A DNA stretch of 64,000 nt, from NCBI GenBank assembly GCA_022710725.1, contig JAKLGK010000012.1:33729-97728 (forward strand). Reading direction: 5' to 3'. Source of the stretch: Verrucomicrobiota bacterium (lineage in GTDB: Bacteria; Verrucomicrobiota; Kiritimatiellia; CAIQIC01; JAGNIJ01). Shown in pieces: positions 54,901 to 63,230 of this stretch. A program made the position numbers and the translations under genes. Positions within the stretch are counted from its first letter, which is position 1. The number at the start of each line of letters is the position of its first letter. Under the pieces are notes generated by a model, which was not told the origin of the DNA, did not search any database, and saw nothing but the letters and a program-made list of their open reading frames with translations.

Positions 54901-57900
54901 CGGTGAACCCGGAAATCTCCATACCGCTCTCGATATTCATCGGCGCGCCGGTCACGCTCGAGCACACGCCCCTGTCGAACGCGACGAACACGACGGACGG
55001 TTACGCGGTGAGCGCCGAGGCGACGCCGCAGGGCCCGCTGCCGACCAACGGCTTGAGCGTGCGGGCGCTATGGAGCGCGTCGAGCGCGCTCGGGCCCTTC
55101 GCGACGAACGACCTCTCGCACGCGGCCGGCAACGTATGGACGGGCGCCATCCCGGCGCAGCCGCGCGGCACGCGGCTGTACTACTTCCTGCACGCGCAGG
55201 CCGGCGCGGCATACGCCCTGCATCCCGCCGGGGCGCCGGCCGCCGTGCACACGTTCCAGATCACGGCTCCCGCCGACCTGCTGGTACAGGGGCAGCCGGC
55301 CGCCTACGGGAGCCCCGAGCCGCCCTATGGAACCTCGACGCTGGCGATCGGCACGCCGGTGAGCGCCGCCGCGCCGGACGTGCTCGCGGGCGGAACGTGG
55401 CGGACGTGCACCGGGTGGGTCGGCTCGGGCAGCGTGCCCGCGCAGGGCGACACGAATCACGTGAGCTTCACGATTGAAACGAACTCGACGCTGCAATGGA
55501 AATGGAGCACGCGGTACCGCCTGGCGGAGACGTCCACGCCCGCCGGCATCATCCTGCGGACCACCTGGTGGCCGGTGGGCGCGGTCGTGTCCACCGCCGT
55601 GGCGGAGGCGGGGGTGACATGGGAGGAAACCGCCTATCGCTTTGCCGGCTGGCAACTGGACGGCAGCCGCTGGCCCGCGTCGACCGGGCGGGCGGCCTTC
55701 GTCGTGACGGGCCTGGCGATGTTCTCGCCCCACCAGGCGGGCGCGCTCTACCTGCCGGCCGAGCAGGACGACGACGGAGACGGGTTGGCCGACTGGTGGG
55801 AGCATTTCGAGTTCGGGACCGACGCCGCGGACGCGGGGGAGGATCCGGATGGCGACGGCTATTCGAACTACACGGAGTTCAAGGAGGAAACGAACCCGAA
55901 CGATCCTTCCTCCACGCCCGCGCCGCCGTTCCTTGCGCACACGCCGCTGGCCGATCCCCAGACGAATCCCGCGCCGTGGTCGGTCGAGGCCGTGGCGACG
56001 GATAACTTTGCGCTGGCTTCCACGCCGCTGTCCGGCACGGCCCTCTGGTTCGACGGCGAGGACGACTACGTCCTGCGCAATCCCGTGACGCGTTTCCCGT
56101 CCAACGAGATCACGGTCGAATTCTGGATGCGCTCGTCCGACCGTTCCGACAACGGCACGCCGGTATCGTACGCGGTCAGCGGCGACTTCGGCGACGCGAA
56201 CGAATTCACGCTCTACAATTACAACACGTTCCTGCTGTACCGGGGAGCCGCGTATACGAACACCGGGATCGCCGTGGCCGACGGCGCCTGGCACCACGTC
56301 GCCGTCTCGTGGCGGAGCGCGGACGGCGCGGCCCGGCTTTTCAAGGACGGCGTCGAAGCCTGGTCCGGCGAGATCGCCGCCGGCCAGGACCTGCGGCCCG
56401 GCGGCACGCTGGTCTTCGGCCAGGACCAGGACAGCCTCGGGGGCGGGTTCACGGCCGGCGACGCGTTCAGCGGCCTGTTGGACGAGGTCCGCGTGTGGTC
56501 CGTCGTGCGGACTCCCGCGGAGATCGCCGCGGGCATGAGCAACCGGGTCGCGGGCACGGAATCCGGCCTCGCCGGCTGCTGGCGGTTCGACGAGGGGGCC
56601 GGCGCGACGGCGGAAGACCTCTCGGGCGGCGGAATGGACGGCGCGGTGTCCGGCGCCGCATGGAGCAATTCGACGGCTTTCTCGGGCCCGGACGTGCGCC
56701 TGTACTGGAAGCACAACGACGAGGCCTGGCAGTCGTCGCTGATGACCGGTGTCCCGTCCAACCGGTTTGTCGACCGCATCCCGGCGCCCAGCGCGCACGG
56801 GGACCAGTATCTCTACCGGCTGGAGGCCCGGGATGGCGCGGGCCTGGTCGCCACCAACGGACCCCATGCCTTCGGGGTCGAGCACCCGGTGTTCGACGTC
56901 GGGCCCTCCTACGCCGACTACTGGATTCGTCCCGCGACGTCGCGGGTGGAATCGCTGGTCGTGTCCAACGCCGGCGCGGGCCTGCTGGCCTGGACGGCCG
57001 CCGTCGAGCCGCTGGGCTACGCCGACGATATGGAGTCGGGCAGCAACGAGTGGACCCACTCCGGCGCCGCCGACGCCTGGCACCTCACGACCGCCCGCGC
57101 GGTCTCGGGCGCGCACAGCTGGCACCAGGGTGACGAGGCATCCGCGACCTACGTGGACTACATGAACGCGTCGCTGGTCATGCCGTCCCTGGTGATGCCG
57201 CCGGGGGCGCAGTTGTCCTTCCGGCACTGGCCGGACACGGAACTCCGAAACAGTTCCATGGCCTGGGATGGCGGCATCGTGGAGATTTCGACGAACGGCG
57301 GGCTCGCCTTTGTCCAGGTGACGCCCGAGGGCGGCTATCCGTTTGTGATCAACGGCGGATGGGGATCGCCCTTCAATGGAGGCACCGGGTGCTTCGCGGG
57401 CTCGGGCGGGTGGACCCAGGCGGTCTTCGATCTCTCCGCGTACGCCGGGCAGGAAGTGCTCATCCGCTTCCGCTTCGGCTCGGACCAGCAGAACGACTAC
57501 CCGCCGGAGGGCTGGTTCATCGACGATGTGGCGATCACGCCGACGACGGGCGACAGCAGCTGGTTCGCACTCGCGGTCACGAACGGCCTGCTTTCGAGCG
57601 GCACGGGCGCAGAGCTGGCGCCGACCTTCGATTCGCACGGCTTCGCGCCGGGCGACTCGCGGGCCCTCCTGCTCCGGTTCGATAGCAGCGACGCGGCCTC
57701 GCGCACCAACCGGCAGATCGTCCTCATGACGGTGAGCGAGCCGCCCGTCATCCTCCACGCGCCGCTCCAGAATACGCTGGAAACCAACGCGCCGTACCGG
57801 GTCGAGGCGGCGATCACCTCGGGCGTGCGCCTGGACACCAATGCGCTGTTCCTGGCCTGGTCCGCCGAGGGCGTTTCGCCGTCCGGCGCCACGACGCTGT

Positions 57901-60236
57901 TGGCCCGCGTAACCAACGACCTGTTCGAGGCCTTTATTCCCGCGCAGCCGGCCGGGACCCTGGTCCGCTACCATCTCACCGCTGTCGAGGGCGCGGGCCT
58001 GCTCGCGCGCGAGCCGCCGGCGGGCGAGCACGAGTTCTCGGTTTCCGACACGCCCGTCATGCTGACGGTCACCGGCGCGCCGTCGCCGTCCGGCGTCGTA
58101 TCGCCCGCGTACGGCGATCATCCGTACGCGTCCGGCGTGGTCGTCATAGCCTCGGCGGCGCCCGGTCCCGAGGAGGGCGGGACCCGGCTGGCCTGCGCCG
58201 GTTGGACAGGGACGGGCAGCGTCCCCGCGACCGGCGGAACCAACGCGGTCGAATTCTTGATCGGCGAGGATTCCTCGCTCGAATGGCAATGGTCGGTCCA
58301 GTTCGCTCTGGCCCAGACCTCCCTGCCGGCCGGCGTGCTGCAAACGACGACCTGGTGGTTTGCCGGGACGGAAGCCGCGACCGCGATCGTGCCGGAGCAG
58401 ATGGCGGCCGAAGGAACCAATTTCATGCTGGCGGGCTGGACGGTGGATGGCGCCCGCTGGCCGGACGCCACGAACTCGTCGCGGAATCCGGCGGCCGGAA
58501 TCCCCATGACCACTTCCCGGGTGGCCGTGGCCGTCTACCTGCGCGCGGACCTCGATGCGGACGGCGATTCGTTGCCGGACGGCTGGGAGCAGTACCATTT
58601 CGGCTCGCTCGATCCCTGGCGGACGGATGATCCCGACGGGGACGGCTTCACCAACCTGCAGGAGTTCCAGGACCATAGCGATCCCCGCGACGCGGCCAGT
58701 GTGCCGGTCCCGCCCGCGATCGATCACACGCCCCTCGGCGACCCGCAGGGCGTTGACGCGCCCTGGCCCGTCAGCGCGACGATCACGGACAACGTGCTCG
58801 TGGCGCAGGCCGTGCTCCGGTGGCAGCGGAACGGCGAAGGCTGGCAGAGCGCGGCCATGACCTCCGCGCCGGCGTCGACCGTGTACTCGGCGGATATCCC
58901 GGCGCCGGGAACGAATCGCGACCTGTTCGTGTACCAGATCGAAGCCGTGGATGCCGCCGGCTGGCGCTCCACGAACGGGCCGCACAGATTCGCCGTTTGG
59001 GTGGCGGCGCTGGCGGTGGCGCCGGCCGGCCTGACGAACATCCTGGTCATTGAAAACACGGTCACCGGCCGGGTGCTCCAGGTATCGAACACGGGCGGGG
59101 GGAGCCTGCGCTGGACGGGCGGCGTGGAGCGCGTCGGGTTCCGGGACGACATGGAACTCGGAGCGACGGGCTGGGTTCACGGGGGAACGGCCGACCTCTG
59201 GCATCTCTCGGCGCGGCGCGTGTTTTCCGGGACGAACGCCTGGTACGCCGGGTCAGACGTCGCCGGCGAGTACGCCAACGGCATGGATGCCCGGCTGGCC
59301 TGCGGCCCCGTCCCTGTCCGCGGCCACGCGACGCTGACCTTCCGCTATTACGCCGACACGGAAGTCAAGAACGCCAGCCAAGCCTACGACGGGGGCATCG
59401 TCGAGCTTTCCACGAACGGCGGCGTGGCGTACCGCCGGATCGAGCCGGTCGGCGGCTACCCGTACCGCATCGTCGGCGGATCGGGCTCGCCGTTCACGAA
59501 CGGAACACCCTGCCTGGCGGGGACGGGCGGCGGCTGGCAGTCGGTTTCCTTCGATCTCGCCGCGTGGGCCGGGCTCGACGTGCTGGTCGCCTTCCGGTTC
59601 GGGTCCGATTCGAGCAAGGTCTCGGAAGGCTGGTACGTGGACGATGTTGGCGTGTCGCCGGACACGGCGGCCGGCGATTGGGTCGCGCTGTCCCCGGCGA
59701 CCGGGACGGTCGGCGCGGCGTCCTCGGAGCCCGCGGACGTGACCTTCGACGCGACGGGGCTCACGGGCGGGACCGTGCGGGCGGCGATGCTGCGGGTCGC
59801 GTCCGACGCCCCCGGCGCGCCGGCCGAGGTGCCGGTCTCGCTCTTCGTGCTGGGGTGGGCGACCGACCTGGACGGGGACGGCATGTTCGACGTCTGGGAG
59901 TGGCTGCATGGCCTGGACCCGCTGGATCCGTCCGACGCCGCGGGCGACGACGACGGCGACGGCCTCTCCAACGGCGAGGAGGCGGTGGCCGATACCGACC
60001 CGGGCTCGGATGCCTCGTACCTGCGCCTCGCGGGCTTGGAGGAGAGTTCCGGACGCGTGCTCACGTTCCCGGCCTCGACACAGCGGCTGTATTCGATAAG
60101 TTACACGACCAACCTGATGGCGCCCGGCTGGACGGAATGGCTGACGCGCCTGGCCGCGACCGGCGAGGTCATGTCCGTTACGGACACCAACGCGGGTTCG
60201 AGGCGGGTGTACCGGTTGGGCGTGGAGCGGCCGTAG
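48918..60236 (+). CDS. Giant secreted subtilisin-family (S8) protein with four super-repeats
   Basis: A 3772-residue exported protein with an N-terminal membrane/signal helix (about 8-28) and a propeptide-like region. The S8 protease domain (about 285-620) has the complete triad Asp312, His349 (HGTHTAG) and Ser578 (GGTSMATP). A beta-sandwich follows with TLAWTDYPG. Four super-repeats then start at about residues 777, 1307, 2014 and 2944, each with a TNT/ET start module, a GSGSVP module, a DGDxDGLPDWWE calcium-type spacer and an immunoglobulin-like module. Repeats 2, 3 and 4 add a MAM/immune-inhibitor-like sandwich; repeat 3 also has a LamG-like domain (about 2372-2586). The end has another DLDGDG spacer and YTTNL. 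No sorting signal is obvious. Probably a surface or secreted protease/adhesin. Confidence 0.9.
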   Translation: MNWRRTMAALLGVAALVFILALVRPGRLFTAADSQTGPGYPVREPAIAASRNGAASGSSEAGPSPAQRIAVWRRSFTPARAAPPGRPPEQKIELAAAVVDTSGGAASVAPPKQQPTSRGTLPWMVQFEGPVREEWKAAVAGAGGVLRGYLPPYAFLVEMDSASAGRVAALPGVRWVGEYKPDYKIQPFLRDLAARAATDPEVAEALAEPLSFTVQTMAPEDASEVARALSAAGAEVKAVSPGRRWGLVRASAKVTEELLGNLALLGGVQWIEEYVPPAWNNDFAARGDHINVTNVWAGHGLTGRKQVVAHADTGLDTGSLTNLHPDFAGRVKAIYALGRPGDWSDPHGHGTHTAGSILGDGAGSTGQFRGVAYEASLVHQSVMDAYGGLGGLPADLYDLYLQAYTNGARIHSDSWGAAVYGVYNEDAQSSDEFMWDHPQMLLVFSAGNEGFDSPANGVIDPDSIGSPGTAKNMMTVGASENDRAPGSGGYSSYTFGQAWPADYTTDPINGDYISQSYDGAHQGLVAFSSRGPTDDGRFKPDIVAPGSDVISCRSQLPGAGVLWGTHPNPKYAFSGGTSMATPLMAGAAALVRQYYMDRRGWALPSAALVKATLLNGARSLTPGQYGAHEFREIPPPPRPNNAEGWGQGDLENTLFPAAPASVLFHDVLALTTGGTNLYRLFLESNGTARLTLAWTDYPGTAGSGVKLVNDLDLLVLAPDGSVFYPNGRAAPDRTNNVEGVDVPTPVSGVYTVRVSAFNVPSGPQNFALVFNGPWRPVDHTAPLPTTNTTAPYHLDFTVTGLNAPDEAGMTVYWNTNGGARFATAAVARVSDTLYRASVPAHPSGARIYYYFEGTVEGERRRHPTNAPASLHSFRVMDPVSLAVSGSPAACGTPSPAYGTHGFAPQASVTADVEAFTAPAGLARWACTGWTGSGSVPVSGATNSVVFTILTGSALTWHWSGQYGLLQTSSVPGILNATSWWFAGASAQTLTAEPAFLLGATNHRFAGWNVDGARQPDAASPAVNPVTGLVMSASRLAEAVYLPENRDSDVNGLPDWWELFYFGATGQGAGGDPDADTFPNGLEQQDQTDPTDPASSPGFPVIAHNPLWDPQTRPAPWPVAAVVTDNYQVAEVRLWWQRNAEPWQDMALSPSAQPTRYTNAIPAPGTNGDEFAYYITAEDYAGLISTSAVTTFGVEYPVMGLAPTNLGTVWMPPNSQTSRTVEVGNPGAASLTWNAQVSTGGVGWLTGAPTSGTVSAGSVTSVAFSISSAGLTVGVSRTAQVVFRGNDPVAPTGIVPVVLRIGLAPTIAHTAPGPTTNTASPYALDAVVTPSNLVDAAAAFVFWSTNGGAGFESAPLVKVTGDLYRAQVPAQPAPTRVEYYLHAAATNSLVARLPTNAPAGLFSFDVTPPVSLLVTGAPPAGVVSPPYGIVEAASGQVVEAYALADVPAGGGRYVCTGWLGSGSVPASGSGTAVTFTVREPSVLDWQWRREWSLAQTSMPAGLLSTTTWWSAGSAGQTVAAGASGLLGSTPYMFAGWFMDGQRQPAATGRVVNPVAGLVMTGALQAAALYLPGVQDGDADGLPDWWELYFFGDTAQDEAGDFDGDTFRNLDEWDDQSDPSDPASIPTAPVIQHTPLANPQTAPAPWPVTAVVTDNYTLDEVALEWSLNGGGWSSAAMSPSVPVNLYTSAIPAPAVFGDHVEYFIRASDPAGHTAYSATSGVDVVYPVLTADPTNLDLNWLMPGGTLGRTVQLENAGNSAVTWRMEVREAGLEDDMEAGAGGWTHSGPGDLWRVSTNRSVSPRHAWYAGRSGDPGYDNGMDGRLVSAPLRVVQGSRLRLKYWIETELDPGDPPYAYDGGLVEISTNDGISFFAVAPVDGYPALARGLYGSPFAPGTPFFAGTGGWQAAEFDLSAYAGREVRLACRFGSDESFAEGEGWYVDDIALTPATGTNDWLDIAPTSGVLAAVSGEAASVGLDAAGLAAGDSRGVVLALLSDDPVNPEISIPLSIFIGAPVTLEHTPLSNATNTTDGYAVSAEATPQGPLPTNGLSVRALWSASSALGPFATNDLSHAAGNVWTGAIPAQPRGTRLYYFLHAQAGAAYALHPAGAPAAVHTFQITAPADLLVQGQPAAYGSPEPPYGTSTLAIGTPVSAAAPDVLAGGTWRTCTGWVGSGSVPAQGDTNHVSFTIETNSTLQWKWSTRYRLAETSTPAGIILRTTWWPVGAVVSTAVAEAGVTWEETAYRFAGWQLDGSRWPASTGRAAFVVTGLAMFSPHQAGALYLPAEQDDDGDGLADWWEHFEFGTDAADAGEDPDGDGYSNYTEFKEETNPNDPSSTPAPPFLAHTPLADPQTNPAPWSVEAVATDNFALASTPLSGTALWFDGEDDYVLRNPVTRFPSNEITVEFWMRSSDRSDNGTPVSYAVSGDFGDANEFTLYNYNTFLLYRGAAYTNTGIAVADGAWHHVAVSWRSADGAARLFKDGVEAWSGEIAAGQDLRPGGTLVFGQDQDSLGGGFTAGDAFSGLLDEVRVWSVVRTPAEIAAGMSNRVAGTESGLAGCWRFDEGAGATAEDLSGGGMDGAVSGAAWSNSTAFSGPDVRLYWKHNDEAWQSSLMTGVPSNRFVDRIPAPSAHGDQYLYRLEARDGAGLVATNGPHAFGVEHPVFDVGPSYADYWIRPATSRVESLVVSNAGAGLLAWTAAVEPLGYADDMESGSNEWTHSGAADAWHLTTARAVSGAHSWHQGDEASATYVDYMNASLVMPSLVMPPGAQLSFRHWPDTELRNSSMAWDGGIVEISTNGGLAFVQVTPEGGYPFVINGGWGSPFNGGTGCFAGSGGWTQAVFDLSAYAGQEVLIRFRFGSDQQNDYPPEGWFIDDVAITPTTGDSSWFALAVTNGLLSSGTGAELAPTFDSHGFAPGDSRALLLRFDSSDAASRTNRQIVLMTVSEPPVILHAPLQNTLETNAPYRVEAAITSGVRLDTNALFLAWSAEGVSPSGATTLLARVTNDLFEAFIPAQPAGTLVRYHLTAVEGAGLLAREPPAGEHEFSVSDTPVMLTVTGAPSPSGVVSPAYGDHPYASGVVVIASAAPGPEEGGTRLACAGWTGTGSVPATGGTNAVEFLIGEDSSLEWQWSVQFALAQTSLPAGVLQTTTWWFAGTEAATAIVPEQMAAEGTNFMLAGWTVDGARWPDATNSSRNPAAGIPMTTSRVAVAVYLRADLDADGDSLPDGWEQYHFGSLDPWRTDDPDGDGFTNLQEFQDHSDPRDAASVPVPPAIDHTPLGDPQGVDAPWPVSATITDNVLVAQAVLRWQRNGEGWQSAAMTSAPASTVYSADIPAPGTNRDLFVYQIEAVDAAGWRSTNGPHRFAVWVAALAVAPAGLTNILVIENTVTGRVLQVSNTGGGSLRWTGGVERVGFRDDMELGATGWVHGGTADLWHLSARRVFSGTNAWYAGSDVAGEYANGMDARLACGPVPVRGHATLTFRYYADTEVKNASQAYDGGIVELSTNGGVAYRRIEPVGGYPYRIVGGSGSPFTNGTPCLAGTGGGWQSVSFDLAAWAGLDVLVAFRFGSDSSKVSEGWYVDDVGVSPDTAAGDWVALSPATGTVGAASSEPADVTFDATGLTGGTVRAAMLRVASDAPGAPAEVPVSLFVLGWATDLDGDGMFDVWEWLHGLDPLDPSDAAGDDDGDGLSNGEEAVADTDPGSDASYLRLAGLEESSGRVLTFPASTQRLYSISYTTNLMAPGWTEWLTRLAATGEVMSVTDTNAGSRRVYRLGVERP
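51246..59850 (+). repeat. Four protein-level super-repeats inside the giant subtilase gene
   Basis: Unit starts lie near 51246, 52836, 54958 and 57750. Units are about 530, 707, 930 and 700 codons long. The length differences come from whole modules: a MAM-like sandwich is absent from unit 1 but present in units 2-4, and a LamG-like module (about 56030-56675) is found only in unit 3. Repeated marks are GSGSVP, TTWW/TSWW and (D/N)GLPDWWE. DNA identity between units is modest, so the duplications are old. Confidence 0.8.
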
Positions 60237-60250
60237 GGCGGAAAGGACGG

Positions 60251-61090
60251 ATGGAGGGGCCGATACCAGAATCGTTGGGCATCATCGCCGGGCGGGGAGC
60301 CTATCCGCGCCTGCTGGCTGAAGCCGCGCGGCGCGAGGGCGTGCGCCGGATCTTTGCCGTGGCTTTCCGCTGGGAAACCGACCCGGCCATCGGCCGGGCG
60401 GCCGACGAGGTGGCCTGGATCCGCCTCGGTCAACTCGGCGCGATGCTGGACGCCTTCCGCCGCAGCGGCATCCGCCAGGCGGTCATGGCGGGCCAGATCA
60501 AGCCCACGCACCTGTTCAGCCTGGCGATGGACCGGGCCCTGCGGGAACTGCTGGCCCGCTTGCCGGAGCGGAACGCGCACACGATCTTCGGGGCGGTCGG
60601 CGAGGAGTTGAAGAGGGTTGGCGTCGAGTTGCTGCCGGCCCATCTCTTCATGGAATCCGCCATGCCGGAGCCGGGCCTGCTCGGCCGGCGTCCGCCGACG
60701 GACGGCGAGCGCGCCGACATCGAACTGGGGCTCAAGGTGGCGAAGCTGACGAGCGGCCTCGAAGTCGGGCAGACCGTGGTGATCAAGAATGGCACGATCC
60801 TCTCCGTCGAGGCGTTCGAGGGCACGGACGCGGCGATCCTGCGCGCGGGCCGGCTCGGTGGCCCGGGCGCGGTCGTGGTGAAGGTGGCGAAGCGCGGGCA
60901 CGACATGCGCTTCGACATCCCGGTCGTCGGCATGCACACGCTGCGCTCGCTTCGAAAGATCCGCGCCGCCGTCCTGGCCGTTGAGGCGCGCCGGACGATT
61001 CTGCTGGAGCGCGAAAAGGTGATCGGGGAGGCGGACCGGATGGGGTTGTGCCTGACGGCGGTGACGATGGGAGGGCCACGCGAGGCATGA
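60251..61090 (+). CDS. lpxI: UDP-2,3-diacylglucosamine pyrophosphatase LpxI
   Basis: A 279-residue protein of the DUF1009/LpxI family. The N-terminal domain begins LGIIAGRGAYPRLLAEAAR; the C-terminal catalytic domain has VGQTVVIKNGTILSVEAFEGTDAAILRAG and VVVKVAKRGHDMRFDIPVVGMHTL. LpxI cleaves UDP-2,3-diacyl-glucosamine to lipid X and UMP in lipid A synthesis, replacing LpxH in many bacteria. The gene starts 14 bases after the giant subtilase stop and overlaps the following dehydrogenase gene by 4 bases (ATGA). With lpxB two genes later, it defines a lipid A operon. Confidence 0.95.
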   Translation: MEGPIPESLGIIAGRGAYPRLLAEAARREGVRRIFAVAFRWETDPAIGRAADEVAWIRLGQLGAMLDAFRRSGIRQAVMAGQIKPTHLFSLAMDRALRELLARLPERNAHTIFGAVGEELKRVGVELLPAHLFMESAMPEPGLLGRRPPTDGERADIELGLKVAKLTSGLEVGQTVVIKNGTILSVEAFEGTDAAILRAGRLGGPGAVVVKVAKRGHDMRFDIPVVGMHTLRSLRKIRAAVLAVEARRTILLEREKVIGEADRMGLCLTAVTMGGPREA

Positions 61091-62037
61091 AAATGCGCCG
61101 GGTCAAGGTGGGCGTCGTGGGCGTGGGCAGCCTGGGCAAGTCGCATGCCCGGATCTACTCGGAATTGCCGGAGGCCGAACTGGTCGGCGTCTGCGACGTC
61201 GACGCCGCGCGCGCCGAGGCCATGGCAAGGGAATACGGCACGAAGGCCTTCGCCGACATGGACGAACTGGCCGAGCACGTGGAGGCGTTGAGCGTTGTGG
61301 TGCCGACGGACCGCCACCACGAGGTCGGGCTCCGCCTCCTGGACCGGGGTATCCACTTGCTGGTCGAGAAGCCGATCGCCGCGTCCGCGGCGGAAGCCGA
61401 GGCGCTGGTCGCGCGCGCCCAGGAGAGAAAGGCGATCCTCCAGGTCGGACACGTGGAGCGATTCAACCCGGTGCTGTCGTTCCTGGACGGCCTGGCACGG
61501 CCGCCGCGTTTCATCGAGGCCCACCGGCTGGCGCCGTATCCGCCGCCGCGGCCGGGCCTGCCGCCGCGGGGCACGGAGGTCAGCGTCGTGCTGGACCTGA
61601 TGATCCACGACATCGAGGTCATTCTCCACCTGGTCCGCGCGCCCGTCCGTGAGATCCGCGCCGTGGGCGTGCCCGTCTTGAGCCCGACGGAGGACATCGC
61701 CAACGTTCGCCTGGAGTTCGAGAACGGGTGCGTGGCGAACATCACGGCCAGCCGGATCAGTCCCGATCGCATGCGGAAGATACGCGTGTTCCTGGAGGAC
61801 ACGTACATTTCGCTCGATTACCAGAACCAGGCCGGCGAGCTCTTCCGTAAATCGTCCGGCGGCATCTCCCGCGAGGAGATACCGATCGAAAAGGGCGAGC
61901 CGCTGGCGCTCGAGTTGCGTTCGTTTCTCGGTTGCGTCCTGCGCCGGGACCGGCCGGTCGTCTCGGGCGAACATGCGGCCGAGGCCCTCAAGCTGGCCGT
62001 GGCGATCACCCGGCGCATCCGGGAAGGGAGTCCGTGA
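61087..62037 (+). CDS. Gfo/Idh/MocA-family oxidoreductase of the lipid A operon
   Basis: A 316-residue NAD(P)-dependent sugar dehydrogenase. The Rossmann start is VKVGVVGVGSLGKSHARIYSEL, the EKP motif is in HLLVEKPIAAS, and VGHVERFNPVLSFL and VLDLMIHDIEVILHLV mark the substrate side. It lies between lpxI and lpxB with ATGA and GTGA overlaps, so its substrate is probably a lipid A precursor or nucleotide sugar. One known enzyme of this family, GnnA, oxidises UDP-GlcNAc at C3 to allow amide-linked lipid A; GnnB, its aminotransferase partner, is not seen here. The GnnA identity is a possibility only. Confidence 0.85.
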   Translation: MKMRRVKVGVVGVGSLGKSHARIYSELPEAELVGVCDVDAARAEAMAREYGTKAFADMDELAEHVEALSVVVPTDRHHEVGLRLLDRGIHLLVEKPIAASAAEAEALVARAQERKAILQVGHVERFNPVLSFLDGLARPPRFIEAHRLAPYPPPRPGLPPRGTEVSVVLDLMIHDIEVILHLVRAPVREIRAVGVPVLSPTEDIANVRLEFENGCVANITASRISPDRMRKIRVFLEDTYISLDYQNQAGELFRKSSGGISREEIPIEKGEPLALELRSFLGCVLRRDRPVVSGEHAAEALKLAVAITRRIREGSP

Positions 62038-63167
62038 GCCGCACCGTCCTCCTGGTCGCCGGCGAGGTATCCGGCGACATGATTGCCGCGGGCCTTGTTC
62101 GCGCGGTGCGCGCGCGGGCGCCGGATGTGCGGTTCGTCGGGATCGGCGGAGACGAGTTGAAGGCCGCCGGCCTGGAACTGCGCCGCCACGTGCGCGACAT
62201 GGCGGTCATGGGCCTGGGCGAGGTGCTCCGGCGTTACGGGTTCTTCCGGCGCGTGTTCCGCGAAACGGTGGAGCTGGCGCGCGCGCTGAAGCCTGATCTG
62301 GTGGTGCTCGTGGATTATCCCGGGTTCAACCTCCGGTTCGCGCGCGAGGCCCGGCGGCTGGGCCTGAAAGTGCTCTACTACGTGTGCCCGCAGGTCTGGG
62401 CGTGGCATCGCTCGCGCATCGGGCTCATGGCCGGGGTCGTGGACCGCTTGCTCGCCATCTTCCCGTTCGAGCCCGCCGTCTTCGAGGGCACCGGCCTACG
62501 GGTGGATTTCGTGGGGCATCCGCTGGCCGACGAGGCCGCGCGGGCGCGCGCGGAACCCCCGGCGCCCCTGCCGTGGAACGGCGAGCCGCGCGTGGCCCTG
62601 CTGCCGGGCAGCCGCCGGCAGGAAATCCATCGCATCCTGCCCCTGATGTGGCGCGCGGCCGGGTTGCTGGAGAAGCGCCATCCGGGGATGTCGTTCATAC
62701 TGGCCGCGCCCTCGGAGCAAGTGGCCGGCCTGGTCCGGCAGGGGTTGGCGGGTCTGGCCGGCGGGCCCTCCCGCGCCGAGGTGGTTGTCGGACAGACCCG
62801 CCAGGTCCTCCGGCAGGCGCGCGCCGCGCTGGTGGTCTCCGGCACGGCGACCATCGAGACCGCGCTGATGGAATGCCCGCAGCTCGTGGTCTACAGGACG
62901 TCCTGGCTCACGTATGCGGTGGGCAAACGGGTGGTGCGCGTGCCGCACCTGGGCATGGTCAACCTGGTCGCGGGCCGCCGGCTCTGTCCGGAGTTGATCC
63001 AGCACGAGGCCACGCCCGAGGCCATGGCGTCGGCCCTTGAGCCGCTGTTGGGCGATACGCCTGAACGCGCCGCGATGCGGGAGGGCTACCGGGAAGTCAT
63101 CCGCGCCCTCGGCGAGGGCGGGGCCGCGGACCGCGCGGCGGGCATCCTTCTCGAGGAAATAGGCTGA
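62034..63167 (+). CDS. lpxB: Lipid-A-disaccharide synthase LpxB
   Basis: A 377-residue glycosyltransferase of family 19. Motifs: VLLVAGEVSGDMIAAGLVRAV, MAVMGLGEVLRRYGFF, VVLVDYPGFNLRFAREAR, YYVCPQVWAWHRSRI, VDFVGHPLAD, ALLPGSRRQEI and VVSGTATIETALMECPQLVVYRT. LpxB joins lipid X and UDP-2,3-diacylglucosamine to form the lipid A disaccharide at the inner membrane. The start is a GTG overlapping the previous stop (GTGA). The gene converges on a minus-strand repeat-protein gene 63 bases away; no strong terminator is visible there. Confidence 0.96.
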   Translation: MSRTVLLVAGEVSGDMIAAGLVRAVRARAPDVRFVGIGGDELKAAGLELRRHVRDMAVMGLGEVLRRYGFFRRVFRETVELARALKPDLVVLVDYPGFNLRFAREARRLGLKVLYYVCPQVWAWHRSRIGLMAGVVDRLLAIFPFEPAVFEGTGLRVDFVGHPLADEAARARAEPPAPLPWNGEPRVALLPGSRRQEIHRILPLMWRAAGLLEKRHPGMSFILAAPSEQVAGLVRQGLAGLAGGPSRAEVVVGQTRQVLRQARAALVVSGTATIETALMECPQLVVYRTSWLTYAVGKRVVRVPHLGMVNLVAGRRLCPELIQHEATPEAMASALEPLLGDTPERAAMREGYREVIRALGEGGAADRAAGILLEEIG

Positions 63168-63230
63168 ACCGGGATAGCCGGCAGAGCGATCGTGCCGCTG
63201 GCGTGGGAAGCGCCGGCCAGTTGGTGTGTT

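Noticed and set aside
55068..59204. A 1378-codon open frame opposite the giant subtilase
   Set aside because: It is rich in Arg, Gly, Ala and Pro with no domain, as expected for a shadow frame; the plus strand shows repeated modules.
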